From NCBI GenBank assembly GCA_044222225.1, contig JBGANR010000017.1, forward strand, positions 54,081-118,080: a stretch of 64,000 bases of DNA, given 5' to 3'. The stretch comes from JBGANR01 sp044222225. Its GTDB lineage: Bacteria; Actinomycetota; Actinomycetes; Mycobacteriales; Mycobacteriaceae. Position numbers and translations under genes: made by a program. The notes under the pieces are model-generated. The model saw only the letters and a program-made list of their open reading frames with translations. It was not told where the DNA came from and did not search any database. Each line of letters starts with the position of its first letter. Position 1 is the stretch's first letter. This document shows positions 16,209 through 24,841 of this stretch, piece by piece.

Positions 16209-17744
16209 CTAGACGATGCCGCTCGGCCGCGGCCTCGTGCCGGGCTCCTGACGCGGCATCCGGTTCGGCGGCACGGGGTAGGGGATGCCGAGGTTCGCCG
16301 TGCCGAGCACGACGTTCGGGCCGCACTGGGCGGCCGCGGGCAGCAGCTTGCGGCGGGCGTCCGGCAGCCGCGGTTTCGACGCGTTCGGCTTGGCGGCGAA
16401 GTTGAAGGCCGACGTCATGTCGCCGGTGACGCTACGCCGCCACGGGGTGAGGTTGGGGACGTCGACCCCGAAGCGCCGCTCGAGAAGCCTCAGCTGGGAG
16501 GTGTGATCGAAGGTCTCCGAGGCCACGAACCCGCCGCGGCTGTACGGCGAGATGACCATGCCCGGCACGCGGTGGCCGAGGCCGATGGGCCCGCGGATGC
16601 CCTTCGACGACGAGACGCCGCGGATGTTCGGCACCGTGACGTATTCGCCGGGCGTACCGGGCGGCGGCGTCGGCGGGGTGACGTGGTCGAAGAAGCCGCC
16701 GTTCTCGTCGTAGCTGATGATGAGCGCCGTCTTCTCCCAGACCGCCGGGTTGGACGTGAGGATGTCGAGCAGTTGCACGATGCCGACGGCCCCCAGCGCG
16801 GCCGGCAGCGCCGGATGCTCGCAGTCGATGATCGACGGGATCACCCACGAGACCTTGGGCAGCTTTCCGGTGCGGACGTCCTCGCGCAGGCCCTGCGGAT
16901 AGGTCGGGTCGATGCCGCGGCGGTGCAGCTCCGAGCGCGGGTCGCGGGCCTGCTTGAAGCAGCCCATCATGCCGTCCAGCACCACCGACGAGAGCGGCCC
17001 GACGTCCCGGTTGTTGTAGATCTTCCAGCTGATGCCGGCGTCGCGGAGGTTCTCGGGCATCGTCCGCCACGAGTAGACGTGCTTGGGGATGAGCGTCGGC
17101 GTCTCCAGCAGCGGGCCGCCGGCCTTGCCGTCGGGGTCGATCGAGGCGCTCATCCAGTACAGCCGGTTCGGGTCGGTGGGCCCGAGCACCGAGCAGTGGT
17201 AGTTGTCGCAGACGGTGAACGCCTCGGCCAGCGCGAAGTGCACCGGGATGTCGTCGCGCGTGTAGTAGCCCATGAGCGCCGGCGCGTTCTTCGGCCCGAC
17301 GGAGTCGATGGACATCGGCAGCCAGCCGTCGTTGCGGCCGTTGTTCCAGGCCGCGTGCATGCCGCCCCAGCTGTGGTCCGGGTCGTTGATGCACTCGCCG
17401 TCGAGCGTGGCGCCACGCGTCGTGTTCAGGCGGAAGGGCACGGTGTAGCCGGTTTTGGTGGGGCCTATCCGCGGCGCCCAGCCGCGCTGTTGCCACGCCG
17501 GCGACGGGTCGTCGAACCCGCGGACGCCGGACATCGTGCCGAAGTAGTGGTCGAACGAGCGGTTCTCCTGCATGAAGAAGACGAAGTGCTCGATGTCGTC
17601 CAGCGAGCCGCCGCCCGGGTCCTGGGCGAAGGCGCGGCCGATGATCGGATCGGCCCAGGAGGCCAGGAAGGCCGTTCCACCTGCGGCGGCGACCTTGGAG
17701 AAGAAGGCGCGGCGACTCATGCCGGCAAAGGGACTGGCGGCCAC
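16209..17744 (-). CDS. Tat-exported phospholipase C, mycobacterial PlcA-D type
   Basis: Phosphatidylcholine-hydrolysing phosphoesterase of the acid-phosphatase-like superfamily (non-hemolytic PLC). The N-terminus has a twin-arginine signal, SRRAFFSKVAAAGGTAFLASW, ending near AFAQD. Conserved metal/catalytic blocks follow: FFMQENRSFDHYFGTMSGVRGF, SYDENGGFFDHV and RVPGMVISPYSRGGFV. The 511-residue length matches M. tuberculosis PlcA-C. GTG 17744 has GGAGG directly upstream. In pathogens the family damages host membranes; in a soil species it could scavenge phosphate. It precedes the DesK-like kinase by 38 bp on the same strand. Confidence 0.93.
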   Translation of the reverse strand: MAASPFAGMSRRAFFSKVAAAGGTAFLASWADPIIGRAFAQDPGGGSLDDIEHFVFFMQENRSFDHYFGTMSGVRGFDDPSPAWQQRGWAPRIGPTKTGYTVPFRLNTTRGATLDGECINDPDHSWGGMHAAWNNGRNDGWLPMSIDSVGPKNAPALMGYYTRDDIPVHFALAEAFTVCDNYHCSVLGPTDPNRLYWMSASIDPDGKAGGPLLETPTLIPKHVYSWRTMPENLRDAGISWKIYNNRDVGPLSSVVLDGMMGCFKQARDPRSELHRRGIDPTYPQGLREDVRTGKLPKVSWVIPSIIDCEHPALPAALGAVGIVQLLDILTSNPAVWEKTALIISYDENGGFFDHVTPPTPPPGTPGEYVTVPNIRGVSSSKGIRGPIGLGHRVPGMVISPYSRGGFVASETFDHTSQLRLLERRFGVDVPNLTPWRRSVTGDMTSAFNFAAKPNASKPRLPDARRKLLPAAAQCGPNVVLGTANLGIPYPVPPNRMPRQEPGTRPRPSGIV

Positions 17745-18039
17745 GGGGCCTCCTTCTAGTCGCCTGATGGTGGGAGCCGACGCGTCCGAGACGTCCGGGA
17801 ATCGACCATCCAGTGTGATCCGGCGTCAGTGTAAACGGCCGCGGGCCCGGAGCCGGACCGCTCCGGCGATCCGCCCTGTACCCCGTTCCGGCCGGTCGCT
17901 CGCGGCGGCCAAATGTCGGCTGATTGCTCGACACGCCCGCCGGGAGCGACCGGCCTGCGATGATGGAGGGGATTCGTTCCCGGGCGTGTGCCGGCCGGAA
18001 CGTCGTGGGCTGTGACGAGTTGCGTGGGGAGGCATCGGG
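17745..18039. other. Intergenic region between phospholipase C and the array regulator
   Basis: 295 bp separating two divergent genes. It must hold the promoters of both. I see no convincing hexamer pair, repeat or small ORF; the GGGGAGG preceding 18040 is the likely ribosome-binding site for the response regulator. Confidence 0.5.
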
Positions 18040-18705
18040 TTGGTCGCTGCGTCTGGGCGCTTCTATTCGATCGGGATCGTCGAGGACCATGCGATGACGG
18101 TGATCGGACTGCGCGCGATGCTCGCCGACGTCGACAACGTCGAGGTGGTCGCCGCGGCGAGCACCGTCGACGAGTTGCTCGCCGACGCCCCTCCGCTGGA
18201 TCTGGTGGTGCTCGACCTGCGACTCGCGGACGGTTCCAGCCCGCTGACCAACGTCGAACGGTTGCGGGAGGCGGGCGTCGAGGCGCTGGTCTTCACGGCC
18301 GCCGAGAACCCGTTCCTTGTCCGCTCCGCGGCGCGGGCCGGCGTGCTCGGCGTCGTCCGCAAGTCGGAGCCGCCGGAGGTGGTGGTCGAGGCGATCCTCA
18401 CCGCCGCGTCGGGGGAGCAGGTGGTGACCACCGAGTGGGCCGCTGCGATCGACGGCGACCCGGGGCTCGGCAAGGTCGATCTCAGCCCCCGGCAGCGGGA
18501 GGTGCTCGCGCTGTACGCGTCCGGCGAGAAGACGACGCGCGTCGCCCGGCTGACGGGGATCTCCGAGGGCACCGTCATCGACTACGTCCGCCGCATCAGA
18601 ACGAAGTACGCCGAGGTCGGACGCCCCGCCCCGACCAAGACCGACCTTTATATGCGGGCGGTCGAGGACGGCTTCCTTCCCATCCCGGAGCGGCAGCAGC
18701 GATGA
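18040..18705 (+). CDS. NarL-type response regulator heading the A/B sensor array
   Basis: A 221-residue regulator. The receiver has the acidic ED in GIVEDHAMT, the phosphoacceptor Asp59 in LVVLDLRL, and Lys in VVRKSEPPE. The C-terminal HTH reads LSPRQREVLALYASGEKTTRVARLTGISEGTVIDYVRRI and is followed by IRTKYAEVGRPAPTKTDL, a tail shared with the two HTH-only proteins at 40989 and 53448. Translation probably starts at TTG 18040, after GGGGAGG. It is the only full receiver-HTH protein next to the seven kinase pairs, so it is their likely common output. Its stop overlaps the next ATG (ATGA). Confidence 0.9.
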   Translation: MVAASGRFYSIGIVEDHAMTVIGLRAMLADVDNVEVVAAASTVDELLADAPPLDLVVLDLRLADGSSPLTNVERLREAGVEALVFTAAENPFLVRSAARAGVLGVVRKSEPPEVVVEAILTAASGEQVVTTEWAAAIDGDPGLGKVDLSPRQREVLALYASGEKTTRVARLTGISEGTVIDYVRRIRTKYAEVGRPAPTKTDLYMRAVEDGFLPIPERQQR

Positions 18706-18767
18706 GCAGTCATATGCGAGCCGTCGAAGACCGCTTCCTGTCCATCCCCGAGCGCCAACAGCGGTGA
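18702..18767 (+). CDS. 21-residue micro-ORF duplicating the response-regulator C-terminus
   Basis: ATG 18702 overlaps the regulator stop (ATGA) and the ORF ends at 18767, overlapping the GTG of A1 (GTGA). Its peptide MSSHMRAVEDRFLSIPERQQR repeats the last residues of the regulator (MRAVEDGFLPIPERQQR) with two substitutions, so it arose by tandem duplication of the gene end. The double overlap would pass ribosomes from regulator to micro-ORF to kinase. It may act only as a translational coupler; there is no evidence that the peptide is stable. Confidence 0.55.
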   Translation: MSSHMRAVEDRFLSIPERQQR

Positions 18768-19960
18768 GCGGCGCGCCGTCGGCGGTCGCCGCCGTGGATG
18801 CGTCGTCCGCCCAGGCCAGGCTGGCGCGGCTGCTCGCCCGCAGCGTCGGCCTCGGCTATCTGGCGTGTCTGCTCGTCTGCATCCCCCGGTTCATCGCGGG
18901 CGTCGAGATCTTCGGGCCGTGGTGGACGGTGGCCGGCGCCGCGGTGACGTTCGTGCCCGGACTGGCGATCGGGCTTGTGGCGAACAGCCACGAGGTGCGG
19001 TCGACGATCGTGCGACGGCTCGTCTGGGCCGCCGTGGCGGGATACGCGGCGGCGGTGGCGACGGCGCCGCTCGCGTGGAACGGCGGCGAGCCGGACACCG
19101 GCGAGGGGCTGTGGCTGACGATCCTGCCGGGGCTCGTCGCCGTCGCCGCGACCCTCGCGCTCCCGACGCGCGCCGCGCTCGGCTACCTCGTGGTGATCGC
19201 ATCGTCGGTCGTCCTCGTCGAATCGTGGATCCGGGCGGACGTGACGTTCGGGCACGTCGTGGCCAGGGCGTTCTTCGCGGTCATGTACTGTCTCGCGTTC
19301 GTGGCGGGAGCGATGATGACCCTGCACGCCGGCCGTGTCGTCGACGTCGCGACGGCGCAGTCCCGTGCCGCGGCCGCGGAATCGGCCGCGGAGACGACCC
19401 GGGCGATCGAACAGGACCGGTTCGACGCCTTCGTGCACGACGAGGTGATGGCCTCGCTGCTGGCGGCGTCCCGGAGCGTCGGCTCGCGTGAGGCGTCGGC
19501 GCAGGCGGCCAGGGCGCTCGATCATCTGCGGAGCGTCGGCGGCGGTGCCGGACGGCGGCGGGCGGTCGGGCCCATCGAGGCGACGGCCGTCATCCGCGGG
19601 GTCGTGACGGCCGTGTCCGACGAGGCCCGGGTCGCCTCGTGGGTGCGGTCGGGCTGCGACGTCCCGTCCGACGTGGTCGGCTCGATGGCCGCGGCGACGG
19701 CCGAGGCCGTGCGCAACTCGACGCGGCACGCCGGGCCGGGGGCGACGTGCCGCGTCGAGATCGAGGCGACGTCCGACGGGTTGCGCGTCGACGTCGTCGA
19801 CGACGGTGTGGGCTTCGACCCGGCGCGTGTCGCACGGCATCGGCTCGGGCTCGCGATCTCCATCCGCGGTCGCATCGAGCAGGTGCCCGGCGGATCGGTG
19901 CTGGTCAGCTCCGCGCCCGACTGCGGCACGCGGATCGCGCTGCAGTGGCGCCGGGCGTGA
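18764..19960 (+). CDS. Array sensor histidine kinase A1
   Basis: A 398-residue membrane kinase. Six hydrophobic segments span about residues 27-195, followed by an alanine-rich signalling helix and the phosphoacceptor His225 in DAFVHDEVMASLL. The ATPase domain has the N-box AEAVRNSTRHA, the G1 box VVDDGVGFDP and the G2-like HRLGLAISIRGR. The HD form of the phosphoacceptor box resembles HisKA_3 kinases, which pair with NarL-type regulators like the one just upstream. GTG 18764 overlaps the micro-ORF stop. A1 and A2 share HDEVM where A3-A7 have HDGVM. Confidence 0.85.
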   Translation: MSGAPSAVAAVDASSAQARLARLLARSVGLGYLACLLVCIPRFIAGVEIFGPWWTVAGAAVTFVPGLAIGLVANSHEVRSTIVRRLVWAAVAGYAAAVATAPLAWNGGEPDTGEGLWLTILPGLVAVAATLALPTRAALGYLVVIASSVVLVESWIRADVTFGHVVARAFFAVMYCLAFVAGAMMTLHAGRVVDVATAQSRAAAAESAAETTRAIEQDRFDAFVHDEVMASLLAASRSVGSREASAQAARALDHLRSVGGGAGRRRAVGPIEATAVIRGVVTAVSDEARVASWVRSGCDVPSDVVGSMAAATAEAVRNSTRHAGPGATCRVEIEATSDGLRVDVVDDGVGFDPARVARHRLGLAISIRGRIEQVPGGSVLVSSAPDCGTRIALQWRRA

Positions 19961-21054
19961 CCGGATCGGGGGCGCCGGAGACGTCCGGGCGGCGGGCGAT
20001 CGACCTGCGGGAGCTGACCGGGCTCACCACGAGCGCGGGCCGCCGGTGGGTGGTGCCCGTGTTCGCCGTGGTCTTCGGCGTCATCCTGCTCGACGACCGG
20101 CAGTTCGCCGTCGTGTGGTGGCAGTCGCTGCTGGCGCTCGGGATCCTCACCGCGGCGGCGGCCGTCCTCGTCTACGTCGACGGCGATCCGCTGCCGGCCG
20201 GGGCCACGTTCGCCGTCACCGTCGCGGGGCCGCTCAGCATGGCGGTGTACGTCGCCGATCTGCCGGACGTCGACGCCGACTGGATCGGATTGTGGCCGAT
20301 GCACGCCGCGACGCTCGTGTACTGCCACGCGTGTATCCGCGGGCGGGTGCTCGCGGCGTGGTGCGGGCGGCTCGCGATGTCGGGTGTGGTGTGGGTGAAC
20401 GCGACGCGGTTCGGCGGGCCGGCCGTCGACGCCGGAGTGGTGGTCGGCAGCCTCATCCCGCTGGCGGTGCTCACCTTCCTCTCCGTGACGATCCGTCCCG
20501 CGGCGAAGGCGGTCTTCGTGCTGCGGGAACGCGCGCACGACGAGGTCACGCGCAAGGCGGCGACGCGGGCCGTGCTCGCCGAACGCGACGCCCAGCTGCG
20601 GCAGCTCGACGAACTGGCGCAGCCGCTGCTGCGCCGGATCGTGTCGGGCGACGCGCTGACGGAGGACGAACGGATCGCGTGCCGGTTGCTCGAGGCGCAT
20701 CTGCGCGACACGCTGCGGGCGCGGGCGCTGCTCGACGTGGACGTCGTCGAGGCCGTCCGTGCGGCGCGGACCGCGGGCGCCGAGGTGGTGCTCATCGACG
20801 ACAGCGGCGACGGGACGTCGGACGCCGGCCTGATGGACGGGGACTCGCCCGCCGAGGGTTGGGTCGCGTTGCGGGCGGCGCTGCTGCCGCATCTGCGGGC
20901 GGCGTCCGGAGGCACCGTGACGGTGCGGGTGCTCCCGCCGGGCAGGCGTGCCGCGATGACGGTGCTCGTCGCCGCGCCGGACGGCGCGGGCGACCCGGTG
21001 CGTCACGAGTACGACGCGGACGGCGTGCCGGTGGCGGCGCAGATCGCGCGCTGA
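19957..21054 (+). CDS. Array partner membrane protein B1 (kinase-like, no phosphoacceptor His)
   Basis: A 365-residue protein of unknown function. It opens with the array-specific motif DLRELTGLTT, then five or six hydrophobic segments including VYVDGDPLPAG. A charged helix AERDAQLRQLDELAQPLLRR stands where a kinase has its H-box, with no His. The C-terminal domain contains EVVLIDDSG, RVLPPGRRAAMTVLV and a tail with HEYDADG. GTG 19957 overlaps the A1 stop by four bases, so the two proteins are probably made in step and may form a complex. Confidence 0.7.
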   Translation: MTGSGAPETSGRRAIDLRELTGLTTSAGRRWVVPVFAVVFGVILLDDRQFAVVWWQSLLALGILTAAAAVLVYVDGDPLPAGATFAVTVAGPLSMAVYVADLPDVDADWIGLWPMHAATLVYCHACIRGRVLAAWCGRLAMSGVVWVNATRFGGPAVDAGVVVGSLIPLAVLTFLSVTIRPAAKAVFVLRERAHDEVTRKAATRAVLAERDAQLRQLDELAQPLLRRIVSGDALTEDERIACRLLEAHLRDTLRARALLDVDVVEAVRAARTAGAEVVLIDDSGDGTSDAGLMDGDSPAEGWVALRAALLPHLRAASGGTVTVRVLPPGRRAAMTVLVAAPDGAGDPVRHEYDADGVPVAAQIAR

Positions 21055-21188
21055 CGGCCGTCGGCCGGAGCGAGCCGGCGTGTCGGTCGGACGAGTGAAC
21101 CGGGTGGTGAAACGTCCGCCGTGTCGTCGTCGGCGGGGCCGGTGAGCGGCGTATTCGGTGTACTTGCTGCGAGCGGGCAGGAGGCGAG

Positions 21189-22424
21189 ATGAGCGAAGCG
21201 TCGCCGGCGCGCGGCGTCGAGGAGGGCATCAGGACGATGCTGGCCCGGTGCGTCGGTGCGGGATACGTCGCCGTGCTGCTCGTGTTCGCACCGACCATCG
21301 TCGAGGGGGCCGTATCGGGGTCGGTCTGGTGGACGCTGTTCGCCGCGACGGTGACGTTCGTGCCGGGGATCGGGATCGGTGTCGCGGGGTTCGGCCGCGG
21401 GCCGCGGATCGACCGCATCAGACGGTGGTCGGCGGCCGCGGCACTCGGCTACGCTCTCGCGGTCGCCGGTGCGTTGCTCCTCGACATCCCCGCATCGACC
21501 GGGCGATTGTGGGTGACGCTGTTTCCCGGCCTCGCGGCCATCGCCGCCGCCGGAGCGTGGCGGGCGTTGCCGACTTTCGGCTACATGCTGGTGTTGATGC
21601 CGGGGACGCTCGTGGTGCGACACCTCGTGGCCGGGCGGTCGTTCGTGGTCCCTGGCGACCTGCAAGGGTTCGGTGAGGCCGCCGGTGCGGCCGGACCGAT
21701 CGGTCAGGTGCTGGCGCGATCGCTGATCGGCATCGTCCTGGGGGTGGCCTTCGCCGGCAGCATTCTGATGGCGATCCGCGTCGGCAGACTCGTCGACGAG
21801 GCCGCCGCCGCCTCCCAGCGCGCCGTGGCGGACGCCGCCGCCGAGGTCGCCCGCGCGATCGAGCGGGATCGGCTCGACGCCTTCGTCCACGACGAGGTGA
21901 TGGGGCTGCTGCTGGCGGCGAATCGGCGAGGAGAGTCGGCCGTCGCGGCTGGGCAGGCGACGGCGACGCTCGCCGTACTCGACGACTTCGGCGATGGCGA
22001 AGGCGACGGTGAGCTCGAGGTGGCCGCGGCCGTCGAGACGGTGCGGCAGGCGGTGGTCACGGCCGGGGCGCCCCATCTCGGGCCGTGGTGGATTCCGGTG
22101 TCGGTCCGGATCGAGGGCGAGGGGACCGTGCCGGGCGAGGTCGTCGCGGCGCTGGCGGGTGCGACGACGGAGGCCGTCCGCAACGTCGTACGGCATGCCG
22201 GGCCTGCGGCGACGTGCGAGGTGGAGATCGTCGCCGCTCCCGGCCGCATGGCCGTGACCGTTGTCGACGACGGCATCGGATTCGATCCGGGCCGGGTGTC
22301 GGAGCATCGACTCGGACTCAGCGTCTCGGTGCGCAGCCGCATGATTCGGGCCGGCGGGACGGCCGAGATCGAATCTGCGCCCGGGTGCGGCACGCGAGTC
22401 GCGCTGCTCTGGGAGTCGATGTGA
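21189..22424 (+). CDS. Array sensor histidine kinase A2
   Basis: A 411-residue kinase with six hydrophobic segments, His234 in DAFVHDEVMGLLLAANRRG, N-box TEAVRNVVRHA and G1 VVDDGIGFDPG. ATG 21189 has GGAGG upstream. The 134-bp gap after B1 is long enough for a separate promoter. The loop between helices 5 and 6 (around residues 150-172) is longer than in A1, which may reflect a different input. It is closest to A1 by its HDEVM box. Confidence 0.85.
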   Translation: MSEASPARGVEEGIRTMLARCVGAGYVAVLLVFAPTIVEGAVSGSVWWTLFAATVTFVPGIGIGVAGFGRGPRIDRIRRWSAAAALGYALAVAGALLLDIPASTGRLWVTLFPGLAAIAAAGAWRALPTFGYMLVLMPGTLVVRHLVAGRSFVVPGDLQGFGEAAGAAGPIGQVLARSLIGIVLGVAFAGSILMAIRVGRLVDEAAAASQRAVADAAAEVARAIERDRLDAFVHDEVMGLLLAANRRGESAVAAGQATATLAVLDDFGDGEGDGELEVAAAVETVRQAVVTAGAPHLGPWWIPVSVRIEGEGTVPGEVVAALAGATTEAVRNVVRHAGPAATCEVEIVAAPGRMAVTVVDDGIGFDPGRVSEHRLGLSVSVRSRMIRAGGTAEIESAPGCGTRVALLWESM

Positions 22425-23458
22425 GCGAGGTCGGGCGGAATCCTGATGTCCGGGAGCTCACCGGGATGGCATCGCCGCTGGTCCGTGCGTCGGCGGTGCC
22501 GATCTTCGCGGCGACCTTCGGCATCGTCTCGGTGGCCAACCGCGGATACGCCGGGTACTCGTGGCAACCGGCGCTGGCACTTGTGTTGTTGACGACGGCC
22601 GCCGCCGTCCTGGTCTTCGCCGAGGGCGATCCGTTGGGCGGCGTGCAGACGGTCGTCGTCGTGCTGGCCGGGCCGGCCGCCGCCGGGCTCTGTCTGGTGG
22701 GGCTCTCGCCCGACAGCGTCAACGCGACGACGCTGTGGCCGCTGGACGCGGCGACGCTCCTGTACGTCTACACCTGCGTGCGCGGGCGGGTCGCGGCCGC
22801 GTGGGCGGGGCACGTCCTCATGGCGCTCATCTTCACCTCGTCGTGGTGGACGATCGGCAAGCCGCCGTCCGATCCGGTGCTGATCGCCGTGAACTGGCTG
22901 CCGATGATCCTCGCGACGTACCTCGCGGTGACGATCCGCTCCGTCACCGCGGCGATGACGACGCTGCGGGAGCGGTCGAGCATCGGCGAGGCTCGGAAGG
23001 CCGCCGCCGCGGCCGCCGCCGAGGAGCGCGATGCGGAGGTCCGGCGGCTCGGCCGGTTGGCGCGGCCGTCGTTGCAGCGGATCGCCTCGGGAACGGTCCT
23101 GACGCCCGCCGAGCGTTCGGAATGCGGTCTGCTCGAGGCGCAGCTGCGTGACGGTCTGCGGGCGAGGGCGCTGGTGGTGGACCCGCGCGTCGTCGCCGCG
23201 GTGCGGACGGCGCGCCAGGCCGGTGTGGAGGTCGTGCTGCTGGACGACAGCAGCGGCAGGTCCGGGATGGCCGTGTTGCGGGCTGCGCTGTTGCCGCACC
23301 TGACGCCGGCCTCCTCCGGCGGGCGGGTGACGGTGCGGGTGCTGCCGAGCGGGCGGCATGCGGCCATGACGGTCCTCGTCACGGATGCCGTCGGCGAGGT
23401 GGCGCGATACGAGTACGACGCGGACGGCTCGGTCGTCGTGGCGGCGCCGGCGGGGTGA
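22421..23458 (+). CDS. Array partner membrane protein B2
   Basis: The 345-residue B-family protein begins at GTG 22421, overlapping the A2 stop. It has DVRELTGMAS near the start, FAEGDPLGG in the second helix region, and AEERDAEVRRLGRLARPSLQRI in place of an H-box. The C-terminal domain is EVVLLDDSS ... RVLPSGRHAAMTVLV with tail RYEYDADG. The same frame is open further upstream, but that stretch is antisense-like sequence inside A2. It is convergent with the Abi gene 9 bp downstream. Confidence 0.7.
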   Translation: MSEVGRNPDVRELTGMASPLVRASAVPIFAATFGIVSVANRGYAGYSWQPALALVLLTTAAAVLVFAEGDPLGGVQTVVVVLAGPAAAGLCLVGLSPDSVNATTLWPLDAATLLYVYTCVRGRVAAAWAGHVLMALIFTSSWWTIGKPPSDPVLIAVNWLPMILATYLAVTIRSVTAAMTTLRERSSIGEARKAAAAAAAEERDAEVRRLGRLARPSLQRIASGTVLTPAERSECGLLEAQLRDGLRARALVVDPRVVAAVRTARQAGVEVVLLDDSSGRSGMAVLRAALLPHLTPASSGGRVTVRVLPSGRHAAMTVLVTDAVGEVARYEYDADGSVVVAAPAG

Positions 23459-23467
23459 GGGGCGCTG

Positions 23468-24457
23468 TCATTGTCCGCCCGCGTCGTGGATACCACCGTT
23501 GTCGGATGGAGATCCGATCGGAATCCCCATCTCACTGGTATGTCGGTGTCGGAGTCTCGCGAACGAAGATGTGATGAGGCCATCGACCTGGTCACGCCAG
23601 GAGTGCCCGGGTGCCGCCGAGTCGAGTAGGTACGAGATGGTGCAGATGGTGCCGTAGACGCGTTCGATCTGGCCCTGATCCTGCGGCAGTCCGGTGAAGA
23701 CGGGCAGGTGTCGGATCCGCGGTGACGCACCGAGAGGTATGAGCTGGCGGTTCCACAGTCGCCCGTGATGAGCGCAGATGTTCCGCGCCACGGTCAAGTG
23801 CTCGAGCCAGTTGGTCAGCGGCGGGTGTTTGGCCCACTTCTGTCGCGCGGTCTTTGATGCGCCAGGCGCGATCGTCACCCGGAACCAGTCGGAGATCGTC
23901 TTCTGGTCGGCGGCGCGCATCCCGGCGTACAACTTCGATAGATCAGAAAAATCGAGTATATCGGTGAGTCCCCAGATCGGGATCCGTCCGGCGTAGTTCG
24001 AGTAGTGGTGATCGACGAACTCGTCGCGGCCGCGCGCCCGGGTGATTCGGCTCATGCCGGTTCTCCACCAGGCGGTGTGGTCGAAGGTCGGCCGGAAGTT
24101 CGCCGCATCGGTGTGAGCCAGGGGGCCGATCTCGCCGAGCAGGTGGCCGATTCGGCTGCGGACGGCGACCTCGATCTGTTCCAGGCCGTTGAGGACGAGC
24201 GTCTTGAGCTCGCGGTCGAAGTCGTATAGCCCGGCCACCTCGGTGAAGCTGGTGTCGGGGACGAACTCGCTCAGCCGGCGCACCGCGCCGTGGGGATCGC
24301 GCTTGCGGTACGGGTACCAGTACCCGCTGAGCCGGTAGTAGCCGACCGCTGCCAACCAGTGCTCGGCCTCGACGAGATCGGGTATCGCCATGCCGCGGCT
24401 GCGGAGTAGGGAGATCTGGTCGTCGATCGACAGCCACTGCTTGAGAGGGCGGCTCAT
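23468..24457 (-). CDS. Abi_2-type (AbiD/AbiF-like) abortive infection protein
   Basis: A 329-residue protein of the Abi_2 family, whose members abort phage infection. It begins RPLKQWLSIDDQISLL, then AEHWLAAVGYYRLSGYWYPY and FDRELKTLVLNGLEQIEVAVRS, typical of the family. It ends with the HEPN-like motif RNICAHHGRLWNR (R-x4-H), the usual RNA-cleavage centre. ATG 24457 is preferred; an in-frame ATG at 24532 would place an odd 25-residue leader before the conserved start. It is the only minus-strand gene in the first half of the array and abuts a B-gene remnant, so it looks like an insertion. Confidence 0.82.
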   Translation of the reverse strand: MSRPLKQWLSIDDQISLLRSRGMAIPDLVEAEHWLAAVGYYRLSGYWYPYRKRDPHGAVRRLSEFVPDTSFTEVAGLYDFDRELKTLVLNGLEQIEVAVRSRIGHLLGEIGPLAHTDAANFRPTFDHTAWWRTGMSRITRARGRDEFVDHHYSNYAGRIPIWGLTDILDFSDLSKLYAGMRAADQKTISDWFRVTIAPGASKTARQKWAKHPPLTNWLEHLTVARNICAHHGRLWNRQLIPLGASPRIRHLPVFTGLPQDQGQIERVYGTICTISYLLDSAAPGHSWRDQVDGLITSSFARLRHRHTSEMGIPIGSPSDNGGIHDAGGQ

Positions 24458-24483
24458 GGTGCACGACCCTACAGAAAGAGATC

Positions 24484-24517
24484 CGGCCCGCTCCCGGGAA
24501 GTTCCCGGTGCGGGCCG
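24484..24517. terminator. Stem-loop between abi and the B-gene remnant
   Basis: CGGCCCGC (24484-24491) pairs with GCGGGCCG (24510-24517), and an inner CCGGGAA/TTCCCGG extends the stem with a small bulge. There is no T-tract. It could insulate abi from array transcription or mark the insertion edge. Confidence 0.4.
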
Positions 24518-24533
24518 AACGATTGACTGCATG

Positions 24534-24665
24534 ATAGCGCGCCTCGTGACCGCTCGGCAAGACCGGGCTTCGGTGGTGGTGGTGGGCCGCCGCGGATCGG
24601 CAGAGTGTCATGAGTACGACGTGGCCGGTGCACCCGTCGGGCCGGGTGATCGGTCGGCGGGCTGA
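24534..24665 (+). pseudogene. 3' remnant of a lost B-family gene
   Basis: This segment translates to a degraded B C-terminus: ARLVTARQDRASVVVVG, then HEYDVAGAPVGPGDRSAG and a stop. It aligns without gaps over the tail with the end of B4 (YEYDVAGALVGPGDRSAG), and the last 54 bp are nearly identical at DNA level. The rest of the gene, including its membrane part, is absent; the Abi gene lies in its place. It indicates that an eighth pair once existed here. Confidence 0.7.
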
Positions 24666-24841
24666 CGCAGGGGCCGTTTGACGGACGGACGTCGGCTCTG
24701 TCGTCTGTTCAACCGACAAGGTGTGGCCAAACATGCGACGTCTCGCGATCGCCGTCGCGTGGTCGCCGCGATCCGCGTTCTATGGCTGTCGGTCGGGTGG
24801 ATTCGATGGCGACTGTTCGATGCCGATCGTGGGGAGGGCGG

